Source: Ekhidna sp051379705
GTDB lineage: Bacteria; Bacteroidota; Bacteroidia; Cytophagales; Cyclobacteriaceae
Direction: 5' to 3'
Length of the DNA: 64,000 nucleotides
Assembly (NCBI RefSeq): GCF_051379705.1
Contig: NZ_CP179868.1
Span: 3,224,001 to 3,288,000, forward strand
Below, piece after piece: positions 50,781 through 58,476 of this stretch. Each line of letters begins with the position of its first letter. The first letter of the stretch is position 1. A program made the translations under genes and the position numbers. A model generated the notes under the pieces. The model was not told the DNA's origin, did no database searches, and worked only from the letters and a program-made list of their open reading frames with translations.

Positions 50781-50857
50781 AAGGTTTCGAGACTGTGATG
50801 CTCGAAAACCTATTTTTTGAATTCTTTTGGGCTCTTTTCATGAAAAGAATTTACTTC
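50781..50857. repeat. Cluster of inverted repeats
   Basis: Two nearby dyads: AGGTTTCGAG / CTCGAAAACCT (50782-50791 and 50801-50811, one bulged A, followed by ATTTTTT), and ATTCTTTT / AAAAGAAT (50821-50828 and 50843-50850). They look like a palindromic repeat unit, of a type that can occur at several intergenic sites. Only one copy is present in the window. Confidence 0.4.
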
Positions 50858-50902
50858 GCGTCTCGATACAATTGAATTGTTGATTTAAGAAGCTTAACCG
50901 AA

Positions 50903-51478
50903 ATGAAATCCTTGAGACTTAGTTTAATTCTAATGTTTGTTTGTGCAGTGCAACTTCAGTCTGTAGCACAGGAATCTTTGCAAGAAAAGTATGATGCCAT
51001 GCTGGAAAGTACTGAAACTTATGAGCAGTATAAAGTTATTCCGCGCACGACATTGCGTGGGTTTTGGAGCGAGGTAAGTGATTCTTTGCAACGAAATACA
51101 CGGACCATCAATGACTTGCAATCTCAGATTTTAACACAACAAGCTTCCATCGAATCCCTGGAGGGGAATGTGGCAGACCTGCAGACCAGGCTGGATGAGA
51201 GTCTGAATGTGAATGATTCCATAAGCTTTGTTGGTATTCAATTCTCTAAACTGGGCTATCACCTGATGGTGTGGCTGATAATTATTGTTTTGGCTACACT
51301 AGGTGTAATTTCTTACCTGATGTTCATGCGCAGCAATCGGGTGACCACTCGCGTGAAAAAAGAGTACGACACGCTCAATGCTGAGTTTGAAGAACACAAA
51401 GGAAAAGCGAGAGAGGTTCAGGCAAAACTCAAGCGCGAGCTACAAACAGCCGTTAACCAGTTGAACGAGCGGAGGTAA
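50903..51478 (+). CDS. Exported or membrane coiled-coil protein of unknown function
   Basis: A 191-residue protein. A signal peptide (LSLILMFVCAVQLQSVAQ) is followed by a periplasmic segment with a coiled coil (about 60-100, QRNTRTINDLQSQILTQQ...), one TM at about 120-140 (LMVWLIIIVLATLGVISYLMF) and a cytoplasmic basic helix rich in Lys/Glu (about 150-191). Similar Bacteroidota proteins are sometimes annotated as tRNA methyltransferases, which the sequence does not support. Role unknown. Confidence 0.65.
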   Translation: MKSLRLSLILMFVCAVQLQSVAQESLQEKYDAMLESTETYEQYKVIPRTTLRGFWSEVSDSLQRNTRTINDLQSQILTQQASIESLEGNVADLQTRLDESLNVNDSISFVGIQFSKLGYHLMVWLIIIVLATLGVISYLMFMRSNRVTTRVKKEYDTLNAEFEEHKGKAREVQAKLKRELQTAVNQLNERR

Positions 51479-51543
51479 TTTTTTGTATCATTCCTGACGA
51501 AACAAAGTATAGTTCAAAAATCTTCTCTGAACCTCAGCATAAA

Positions 51544-51577
51544 ATTCCGGTATTTATCGTACCTCCAAAACCGGAAT
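51544..51577. repeat. Inverted repeat (8-bp arms) between convergent genes
   Basis: ATTCCGGT (51544-51551) and ACCGGAAT (51570-51577) form a perfect 8-bp stem with an 18-base loop. Read from the minus strand it is followed by TTTT, so it may weakly end the decarboxylase transcript. The wider stretch also contains CATTCC and GGAATG ends 80 bases apart, reminiscent of a dispersed repeat. Confidence 0.4.
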
Positions 51578-51600
51578 GACGAAAATTGATCTCGGTGAAT

Positions 51601-53040
51601 CTAAACCAAGTCATTTCCTACCTCTCTCACAACCTTAACCAAATAATCCACCGTTCCTTTATGCATTCTATGGTTGATCAGGCAGGCGCGTATCACAAAC
51701 TGTTTATTAATGGTTGTACCCGTAATAAACACCCGACCATCACGCTCCAATGCTGGAATTAGCTTTCGATTTAGTTCCTCGATTTTAGATTCGTCCGTCA
51801 ATCCGTTGGTAAATCGGAAGCAAGTAACTGCCAGATGTGATGTGCTTTTCAATTCAAAATCATCTGCTTTTTCTACTTCCTCGGCCAGGTAATGCGCAAG
51901 GTCTATGTCTTTCTGAATCATGCTACGCAGCTTTTGCATTCCATAGGTCTTTAGGCTCATCCAGACTTTTACGGCCTTCGCATTTCTAGTTAGCTGGAAA
52001 TAATGTTCATTGAAATTAGTGCGACCTTGTTCTTCCAATCTGGTATCCAGATAGGAAGCACGCTTGTAGTACGTCCGCTGCAAAAGGCTGAAATCATTCA
52101 CCAGAAGACAGCCCGCTTCGAAAGTCTGATACATCCACTTATGAAAATCAAGAGCTAAAGAGTCGGCCAGCTCAATGCCTTTATATTCTTTTTGAATAGA
52201 ATCAAGGCAAGCAGGCAGCCCTCCATATGCCCCGTCGATGTGAAACCACATATCATGTCCCTTTGCAATCGAGGCGAGTTCCGTCAGATCGTCAATCGCT
52301 CCAGTGTTTACTGTGCCTGCTGTACCCACTATACAGAAAGGAGTGAAACCGGCTGCTTTGTCTTCCTCAATCGCTGATTTTAGTGCTTCGGTATTTATGG
52401 TAAAGTCCTCATTTACTTCAATTTTCCTTAATTGATCTGTACCAATGCCCAACTCTTCCATGCTTTTGTCCACACATCCATGCACCTCAGTGGAGGCATA
52501 AACGGTAAATGGCTTCATGGCAAACAGACCCTTTTCTCTTACTTTATACTTCTCAAAGAATATATTTCGAGCTACGGTTAGTCCGGCAAGGTTGGCTGCT
52601 GAGCCTCCGCTTACCATCACGCCACCGCAATTTTCACCAAAGGTCGTAAGCTCACCGGCCCATTGTACTACGCGTTTTTCTATTTCGCTCACAGCTGGTC
52701 CTAAGTGCCACTTGCCCACATTCTGGTTGATGGTTGCTGTAAGCTTTTCAGCCAAAAGCGACATCTGAGAACCACCGGCCATCACATAGGCATACATGTA
52801 TGGTCCTAGGTTGTTGGTGGCTGTGTCCATTACTTTCTCTTTGAATAAATCCAGTACCTGCTCAGGAGGTAAGCCATCATGAGGTAGTTCTTCATCAAAC
52901 CAGGCTTCTATTTCTGATTGGGGAAAGTAGTGATAAGCTTTCTTTTCCTCCATGTTTGCATGTTGGCTCAAAACCAGATCTGAGGTTTTGTTCAGAAGCT
53001 CTTCAAAGCGTTCGGGTGTAAAGTCGAGTGAGTTATTCAT
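51601..53040 (-). CDS. PLP-dependent group II decarboxylase family protein
   Basis: A 479-residue enzyme of the aromatic-L-amino-acid / glutamate decarboxylase fold. Motifs: SGGSAANLAGLTVAR (PLP phosphate region), GTAGTVNTGAIDDL, WFHIDGAYGG (Asp that pairs with the pyridine nitrogen) and the PLP lysine in LALDFHKWMYQ (about residue 301). The substrate cannot be named from sequence. The overlapping MarR gene upstream (8 bases) suggests regulated expression, and pyruvate carboxylase diverges from the same promoter region. Confidence 0.9.
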   Translation of the reverse strand: MNNSLDFTPERFEELLNKTSDLVLSQHANMEEKKAYHYFPQSEIEAWFDEELPHDGLPPEQVLDLFKEKVMDTATNNLGPYMYAYVMAGGSQMSLLAEKLTATINQNVGKWHLGPAVSEIEKRVVQWAGELTTFGENCGGVMVSGGSAANLAGLTVARNIFFEKYKVREKGLFAMKPFTVYASTEVHGCVDKSMEELGIGTDQLRKIEVNEDFTINTEALKSAIEEDKAAGFTPFCIVGTAGTVNTGAIDDLTELASIAKGHDMWFHIDGAYGGLPACLDSIQKEYKGIELADSLALDFHKWMYQTFEAGCLLVNDFSLLQRTYYKRASYLDTRLEEQGRTNFNEHYFQLTRNAKAVKVWMSLKTYGMQKLRSMIQKDIDLAHYLAEEVEKADDFELKSTSHLAVTCFRFTNGLTDESKIEELNRKLIPALERDGRVFITGTTINKQFVIRACLINHRMHKGTVDYLVKVVREVGNDLV

Positions 53041-53518
53041 TACCTAGTTCATTTAGCGTTCGTGTTTTAAAATCTTGTTGGCTGTAGAGTATTTCCAGTG
53101 ATTCCAGCTGATCCATGAAATTGCTGTCTTCAGGGAAGAGTTTGCGAACACCTGCTATACCCGCCTCCCATATCTGTTCGAACTCAGGAAGGTTATCCTC
53201 CGCTTTTTGAGAGAGTGTAAAATTCTTTTTTCTTGAATCTGACTTATCGGTTGTACACACCAGATATCCTGCCTTTTCCATCTTACTCACCATAGTAATG
53301 ATAGAAGGGTGGGAGAAGTGAAGCTTGGCTGCCATCTCAGTAACTGAAAGCTGCTCATACTTCTTCAAAAGCCTAAACATCAAAAACCAATTGGGTTCAA
53401 TGTCTTTACCCAAGGCTTTATACATCTGCCGTCCACTATGGACCATCGCCTCACTTAGTCGCTTCAGACGAACAGCAAGACCTAAATACCCAAGCTCATT
53501 TACAAAATCGTACTTCAT
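53033..53518 (-). CDS. MarR family transcriptional regulator
   Basis: A 161-residue winged-helix regulator. The core is KYEQLSVTEMAAKLHFSHPS, then IITMVSKMEKAGYLVCTTDK with the wing SDSRKKNFTLS. The ATG at 53518 is preferred, because the longer reading frame from 53608 would put the operator-like palindromes inside coding DNA and add 30 residues (with NYIYFSYISVVNYV) that do not look like the family. The gene overlaps the decarboxylase by 8 bases, and its promoter region faces the pyruvate carboxylase gene. Confidence 0.9.
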   Translation of the reverse strand: MKYDFVNELGYLGLAVRLKRLSEAMVHSGRQMYKALGKDIEPNWFLMFRLLKKYEQLSVTEMAAKLHFSHPSIITMVSKMEKAGYLVCTTDKSDSRKKNFTLSQKAEDNLPEFEQIWEAGIAGVRKLFPEDSNFMDQLESLEILYSQQDFKTRTLNELGNE

Positions 53519-53524
53519 ATTTAC

Positions 53525-53569
53525 GTAGTTGACTACACTAATATAGGAAAAATAAATGTAGTTGTCTAC
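53525..53569. promoter_or_regulatory. Two matching palindromic operators between marR and pyc
   Basis: GTAGTTGACTAC (53525-53536) and GTAGTTGTCTAC (53558-53569) differ at one base, are each dyad-symmetric (GTAG...CTAC), and have centres 33 bases apart, about three helical turns. They sit between the divergent MarR and pyruvate carboxylase starts and are the likely binding sites of the MarR protein. Confidence 0.7.
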
Positions 53570-53613
53570 ATAGTTTATGGATTGTCTCGTGATTTCTTTA
53601 ATTTCCATCGTGT

Positions 53614-56600
53614 ATGGAAAATCAAAAGTTCTTCAAGAAGATCATGGTCGCCAATCGTGGGGAAATTGGCATTCGGGTACTACGTGCAATCTCAGAGTTA
53701 CACATTCGATCAGTAGCTATATATACCTATGAGGATCGGTACTCACTACATAGATATAAGGCTGATGAGGCCTATCAGATTGGCCCGAATGAGGAACCAT
53801 TGAAGCCATATTTAGACATTGAGGAAATCATTTCTGTCGCCAAGGAGAATGAAGTTGATGCTATTCATCCCGGTTATGGGTTTCTATCTGAGAATGTAGC
53901 GTTTGCCAGAAGATGTAGAGAAGAAGGAATCACATTTATAGGTCCGGAACCTGAAGTGATGTCGCAGTTGGGAGACAAGGTGATGGCCAAGAAAGTAGCG
54001 AGAGCGGCTAAAGTCCCTGTAATTGAGGATAACAAGGAGGTACTATCTAGTGAGCAAATTGCGAAGGATGAAGCTAAAAGAATCGGATATCCTGTGATAT
54101 TGAAAGCCTCTGCTGGAGGCGGCGGAAGAGGCATGCGTGTGGTTCGAGATGAAAGTTCGCTGATGAAGTCTTTCAATGAAGCAAAGTCAGAGGCAGGAAA
54201 AGCTTTTGGTGATGACACCATTTTCCTTGAGAAATATGTGGAAAATCCTAAGCATATAGAAGTGCAGATTTTAGCAGACAATGCAGGAAATATTGTGCAT
54301 CTCTACGAGCGTGATTGCTCAGTACAGCGGCGATTTCAAAAAGTAGTAGAGGTTGCGCCGAGCGTCGGACTAAAAGATGCTACGCGAGAAAAGCTATATG
54401 AATATGCACTGAAGATTGCCAGACAAGTAAATTATAACAACGCCGGCACGGTCGAATTCCTCGTAGACCCAGATGAGAATATCTATTTCATTGAGGTGAA
54501 TCCGCGAGTTCAAGTGGAGCATACCATTACCGAGGAGGTAACAGGTATAGATATCGTACGATCACAAATATTGATAGCCGCAGGATGCAAACTTTCGCAC
54601 CCACAGATTTTTATTCATTCACAAGATGACATCCAGACGCGTGGTTTTGCAGTGCAATGTCGGGTGACTACAGAAGATCCTGGAAATGGATTTAAACCTG
54701 ACTATGGTACCATTATCGCCTACCGAAGTGCTGGTGGATTTGGGATTAGATTGGATGCGGGAAATGTCTATAACGGCGTAAAAATCTCTCCATTCTTTGA
54801 CTCGCTGCTTGTGAAGGTGACAGCTAAAGGAAGGACTCTGAAAGGAAGTGCTCAACGACTGCACCGGGCATTACGAGAATTCAGAGTACGTGGAGTAAAG
54901 ACCAATATTGGCTTTCTGGAGAACGTGATTTATACCGAAGATTTTTTCACAGGAAAAGCTACAGTCAACTTCATCGATAGTCATCCTGAGCTTTTCCAAA
55001 TCAAAAAGAGCTTTGATCGTGGTACAAAAACACTTAACTACATTGGTGAGGTTTCAGTCAATGGAAGCCCGGACGTAAAGTCATTCGACCCGAATCGAGC
55101 GTTCCGAGAACCGAAGCTTCCATCGTTGCAAAAAGGATTGGCTATTCCGGAAGGTTCGCGTGATCTACTGAAAAAGCTTGGAAGGGAAAAGTTTGTTCAA
55201 TCAATCAAGGACGACCCTAAAGTCCACTTCACAGATACCACCTGGAGGGATGCGCATCAGTCGCTATTAGCTACCAGGTTTCGGACTGAAGATATGCTAA
55301 AAGTAGCAGCAGGTTACGCCCAGCAAAATCCGGAAGTTTTTTCCATGGAGATGTGGGGAGGCGCAACTTTCGATGTGTCTATGCGCTTTCTCAAGGAAAG
55401 TCCATGGAAGCGGCTGCAATTGATGCGGGAGGCTGTCCCGAATATATTATTTCAAATGCTTTTGCGAGGATCCAATGGCGTAGGCTACACTGCCTATCCG
55501 GACAACCTGATTGAAAAATTCATCGAGCGAACAGCAGAGAATGGAATGGATATCTTCCGAATTTTCGATTCACTCAATTGGATCGAAAACATGAAAGTGA
55601 GCATTAAAGCGGTACGTGAACGCACCGAATCCTTGGCTGAGGCATGTATTTGCTATACTGGAGAAGTTCAAGACGATGCTCAGCAGAAATATACTTTGCA
55701 ATATTATCTGGATATGGCTCGACAGTTGGAAGACGAAGGTGCACATATGCTTGCAATCAAGGATATGGCCGGCTTACTTAAGCCATACAGTGCGCAATTG
55801 CTTGTTTCTGAAATAAAGAAAGTAGTGGATCTTCCAATTCATTTGCATACGCACGATACTTCGTCGATGCAGGCGGCTATGTACCTCAAAGCCATTGAGT
55901 CAGGTGTAGATATCATTGATGTTTCACTTGCATCCATGTCTGGTTTAACCTCTCAGCCCAACTTCAACTCACTAGTTGCGACATTACAATATCACGAACG
56001 AGGCAGGGAAATGAACCTAAAATCCCTAAACACTCATTCGACTTATTTTGAGGATGTAAGAGAATTCTATTATCCATTTGAGTCAGGATTGAAAGCAGGT
56101 ACTGCAGAGGTCTACGATCATGAAATCCCGGGCGGTCAATATTCAAACCTACGTCCGCAGGCGATTGCACTAGGCTTAGAGCACAAGTTTGAAACCATTA
56201 AGAAAAACTATGCAGCGGTCAACGAGCTATTTGGAGATATTGTAAAAGTGACTCCATCCTCTAAAGTAGTAGGAGACATGGCCATGTTTATGACGGCTAA
56301 TGACCTATCAGCTGAAGACATCTTTGAAAAAGGAGATACACTTTCATTTCCGGAATCAGTAGTCGGCTTCTTCAAAGGAGACCTTGGACAACCACATGGA
56401 GGATTCCCTGCCGAAATCAGCAAATTGATCCTGAAGAATCAAAAGCCTTTGCAAGGGCGTGCCAATGACAACATGGAGCCGGTGGACTTTGATAAGGAGT
56501 TTGCTGCCTTTCAGACGGAATTCCCTCGTACTGATATCGATGATTTTCTATCCTATAAACTATATCCAAAGGTTTACAAAGAATACTATCAGCATCTACA

Positions 56601-57057
56601 GGATTTTGATGAGGTGACCCATTTGCCTACACCTGTGTTTTTCTATGGTATGAAGCGTGGCGAGGAGATCATCGTTGAGATAGCGAAAGGTAAGAGCATC
56701 ATCATTGAGATGGGCTTTATTACTGAGCCGGACGATGAAGGCATGCGCACGGTTTCTTTCAAGCTCAATGGTCAGACCAGAAAGATTAGCATTCGGGACA
56801 GGAATGTGGCTGTACAAAAAGTATCAAACCGCAAGGCTGAAACCGACAAGGAAATAGGCTCACCCTTGCAAGGCAAAATTGCTGAGATCAAAGTGAAGGA
56901 AGGAGACAAGGTGAAGAAAGATGATGTGCTTTTTGTTATTGAGGCGATGAAAATGGAGACCACTGTATCTTCTTCTATTTCCGGTACAGTGAAGAAAATG
57001 CATTTACAAGCTGGCGAGCTAGTAGAGCAGGATGATTTGGTGGTGGAAATCAGCTAG
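53614..57057 (+). CDS. pyc: Pyruvate carboxylase
   Basis: Biotin enzyme making oxaloacetate from pyruvate, CO2 and ATP, refilling the TCA cycle. At 1147 residues it is full length. The biotin carboxylase domain (about 1-455) has the ATP-grasp loop ASAGGGGRGMRVV; the carboxyltransferase domain (about 535-820) begins DTTWRDAHQSLLATRFRT with metal ligands in LHTHDTSSMQ. The biotinyl domain closes the chain with biotin Lys K1113 in EAMKMET. It is divergent from marR across two palindromes. Its stop overlaps that of the convergent HTH gene in CTAG. Confidence 0.97.
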   Translation: MENQKFFKKIMVANRGEIGIRVLRAISELHIRSVAIYTYEDRYSLHRYKADEAYQIGPNEEPLKPYLDIEEIISVAKENEVDAIHPGYGFLSENVAFARRCREEGITFIGPEPEVMSQLGDKVMAKKVARAAKVPVIEDNKEVLSSEQIAKDEAKRIGYPVILKASAGGGGRGMRVVRDESSLMKSFNEAKSEAGKAFGDDTIFLEKYVENPKHIEVQILADNAGNIVHLYERDCSVQRRFQKVVEVAPSVGLKDATREKLYEYALKIARQVNYNNAGTVEFLVDPDENIYFIEVNPRVQVEHTITEEVTGIDIVRSQILIAAGCKLSHPQIFIHSQDDIQTRGFAVQCRVTTEDPGNGFKPDYGTIIAYRSAGGFGIRLDAGNVYNGVKISPFFDSLLVKVTAKGRTLKGSAQRLHRALREFRVRGVKTNIGFLENVIYTEDFFTGKATVNFIDSHPELFQIKKSFDRGTKTLNYIGEVSVNGSPDVKSFDPNRAFREPKLPSLQKGLAIPEGSRDLLKKLGREKFVQSIKDDPKVHFTDTTWRDAHQSLLATRFRTEDMLKVAAGYAQQNPEVFSMEMWGGATFDVSMRFLKESPWKRLQLMREAVPNILFQMLLRGSNGVGYTAYPDNLIEKFIERTAENGMDIFRIFDSLNWIENMKVSIKAVRERTESLAEACICYTGEVQDDAQQKYTLQYYLDMARQLEDEGAHMLAIKDMAGLLKPYSAQLLVSEIKKVVDLPIHLHTHDTSSMQAAMYLKAIESGVDIIDVSLASMSGLTSQPNFNSLVATLQYHERGREMNLKSLNTHSTYFEDVREFYYPFESGLKAGTAEVYDHEIPGGQYSNLRPQAIALGLEHKFETIKKNYAAVNELFGDIVKVTPSSKVVGDMAMFMTANDLSAEDIFEKGDTLSFPESVVGFFKGDLGQPHGGFPAEISKLILKNQKPLQGRANDNMEPVDFDKEFAAFQTEFPRTDIDDFLSYKLYPKVYKEYYQHLQDFDEVTHLPTPVFFYGMKRGEEIIVEIAKGKSIIIEMGFITEPDDEGMRTVSFKLNGQTRKISIRDRNVAVQKVSNRKAETDKEIGSPLQGKIAEIKVKEGDKVKKDDVLFVIEAMKMETTVSSSISGTVKKMHLQAGELVEQDDLVVEIS

Positions 57058-57260
57058 TCTTTTTGAAATTCCAGCAGATCTCCAGGCTGACAATCCAGCG
57101 CCTCACAAAGTGCTTCAAGCGTGGTGAAGCGCATGGCTTTTGCTTTCCCGGTTTTCAGAATAGAAAGGTTAGCTTCAGTTATTCCAAGTTGGCTAGCAAG
57201 ATCTTTTGAGCGAATCTTTCGTTTAGCCATCATCACATCTAGGTTTACAATGATTGGCAT
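57054..57260 (-). CDS. Small Cro/C1-type HTH regulator (YozG-like)
   Basis: A 68-residue protein that is nearly all HTH: KIRSKDLASQLGITEANLSIL as helices 2-3 and MRFTTLEALCEALDCQPGDLL as the closing helices. This is the YozG type, commonly encoded with a DUF2975 membrane protein, as here (4-base gap). The pair is therefore the likely unit of function. The AT-rich palindrome upstream of the DUF2975 gene is a candidate binding site. Confidence 0.9.
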   Translation of the reverse strand: MPIIVNLDVMMAKRKIRSKDLASQLGITEANLSILKTGKAKAMRFTTLEALCEALDCQPGDLLEFQKD

Positions 57261-57263
57261 GGC

Positions 57264-57803
57264 TTAAATAGTTAGTTTGTTGTCTTCCATCAGTTTGTTT
57301 CCCTCTGAAAATATTTCTGCTAGTACGAAGCAGATCAATGCCCAAACTGCATAATTGAAATAGAAACCTACTGAAATAGACGCAACTTCATCGTAAATTT
57401 TGATTGTGGGAATTGCCAATAAAAACCATATTAAAAACAGGTTTCCCATTCTTCGGAAAGAAGCAACATTTTCTGACCTGAAGGTATCCAGGTGCTCTAT
57501 GGATTTAATGATGCGATGGGCAGTCTGGAGAATTAGGTATAGCACTCCAACTATGATCAAGGCTCGAAGAATTAAGAAGTAGAAATAAAAACTACTGTAT
57601 TTACTTAAAGGCATTCCTTCAGCATTGTCACTATTGGTGAACTTGAATATACTGCCATCATGCACCACACGGATATTTTCGAACAAATCGACATCAATTT
57701 GCCACACAATCATCAGTATGATTAGAATGGATCCTAGTAGGATGTCACCAAACAGCAGTATCCTGGTTGTGAGCTTTGCTAATCGTAGAATTTTGTTATT
57801 CAT
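57264..57803 (-). CDS. DUF2975 membrane protein
   Basis: A 179-residue protein with four TM spans (about 14-34, 68-90, 110-128 and 138-158), matching DUF2975. The loop before TM2 is long and polar (LFENIRVVHDGSIFKFTNSDN). It precedes the HTH gene in one operon and may sense a membrane signal for it. The start is the ATG at 57803, with AT-rich DNA containing a palindrome upstream. Confidence 0.85.
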   Translation of the reverse strand: MNNKILRLAKLTTRILLFGDILLGSILIILMIVWQIDVDLFENIRVVHDGSIFKFTNSDNAEGMPLSKYSSFYFYFLILRALIIVGVLYLILQTAHRIIKSIEHLDTFRSENVASFRRMGNLFLIWFLLAIPTIKIYDEVASISVGFYFNYAVWALICFVLAEIFSEGNKLMEDNKLTI

Positions 57804-57819
57804 AGGTAATTAATTTTTG

Positions 57820-57853
57820 CAATTATACAATTAATTATTGAAAAACAATAATT
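57820..57853 (-). promoter_or_regulatory. Promoter and palindrome upstream of the DUF2975-HTH operon
   Basis: On the minus strand TATAATTG (57820-57827) fits TAnnTTTG with one mismatch, 16 bases before the ATG. A TTG lies about 18 bases further upstream. The palindrome AATTATTG / CAATAATT (57833-57840 and 57846-57853, loop AAAAA) covers that -33 region, where a repressor would compete with RNA polymerase. Confidence 0.4.
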
Positions 57854-57885
57854 ATATATCAAAATTCAATACCTAAATAACTGTA

Positions 57886-58419
57886 TCAATTCCCAATTAA
57901 TATTTTATCAATGATAAGCTTGAAGTCTTGTGCTTTTTTATTTCCGATCAAGAAGATGACTTCTCGGATAGTATCGTGCGAGAAGTTAGGACTGTTTAGT
58001 TTTCTTCCGCGAAATGAAGGATACATCTCCTTTAAAGGAATCTCTACCTCTTCCCACTCACCGGAAGTCTCAAAAGTATATATGTAAGAATAGTAGGCTC
58101 TGGAATCCTGCTTTACTCGAAATTGATATTTTTTACCATCTCCTTTTAGCTTGATCACGAGCTTATCATTAGCAGAAACTTCATTTATGCGAGTACTATG
58201 TCTCACAGACGAAAAGCCACCGTTATTCTCCAATGAGACTGTTCCTGAAAATACGCCGTGACCTTCTTCATTGATTTCAAAGTTTCCATCGGATCTTCCA
58301 CCCATCACCACATCATCGACTATTTGCCAGGAATTTGGATTAGTTGAGGTGTCGAAATCAAAAACGACCTGTGGAGTTGCAGTCAGCATAATGAGAATAA
58401 AATTTAAGAGATAAAGCAT
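57886..58419 (-). CDS. CIA30 family protein
   Basis: A 177-residue protein from the ATG at 58419, with N-terminal signal peptide (LYLLNFILIMLTATPQ). The CIA30 (NADH:ubiquinone oxidoreductase intermediate-associated protein 30) galactose-binding-like domain covers the rest: FDFDTSTNPNSWQIVDDVVMGG, FSGTVSLENNGGFSSVRH and the C-terminal IREVIFLIGNKKAQDFKLIID. In bacteria this domain occurs in secreted proteins with no proven role. A TTG at 58455 is less likely. It is followed by the operator region of the DUF2975 operon. Confidence 0.85.
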   Translation of the reverse strand: MLYLLNFILIMLTATPQVVFDFDTSTNPNSWQIVDDVVMGGRSDGNFEINEEGHGVFSGTVSLENNGGFSSVRHSTRINEVSANDKLVIKLKGDGKKYQFRVKQDSRAYYSYIYTFETSGEWEEVEIPLKEMYPSFRGRKLNSPNFSHDTIREVIFLIGNKKAQDFKLIIDKILIGN

Positions 58420-58476
58420 GAAACTTGTTTTCAATGAAACAAGCAAAATGATCAACTGTTTGAACTAGCGATTCAT

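Noticed and set aside
50903..51478. tRNA methyltransferase annotation for the coiled-coil protein
   Set aside because: It has a signal peptide, a membrane span and a coiled coil, and no methyltransferase motif.
51601..53040. Naming the PLP decarboxylase as glutamate or tyrosine decarboxylase
   Set aside because: The fold is clear, but the substrate residues cannot be judged without an alignment, so no gene symbol was given.
53519..53608. N-terminal extension of the MarR gene by 30 codons
   Set aside because: It would place both operator-like palindromes inside coding sequence and adds residues not seen in MarR proteins.
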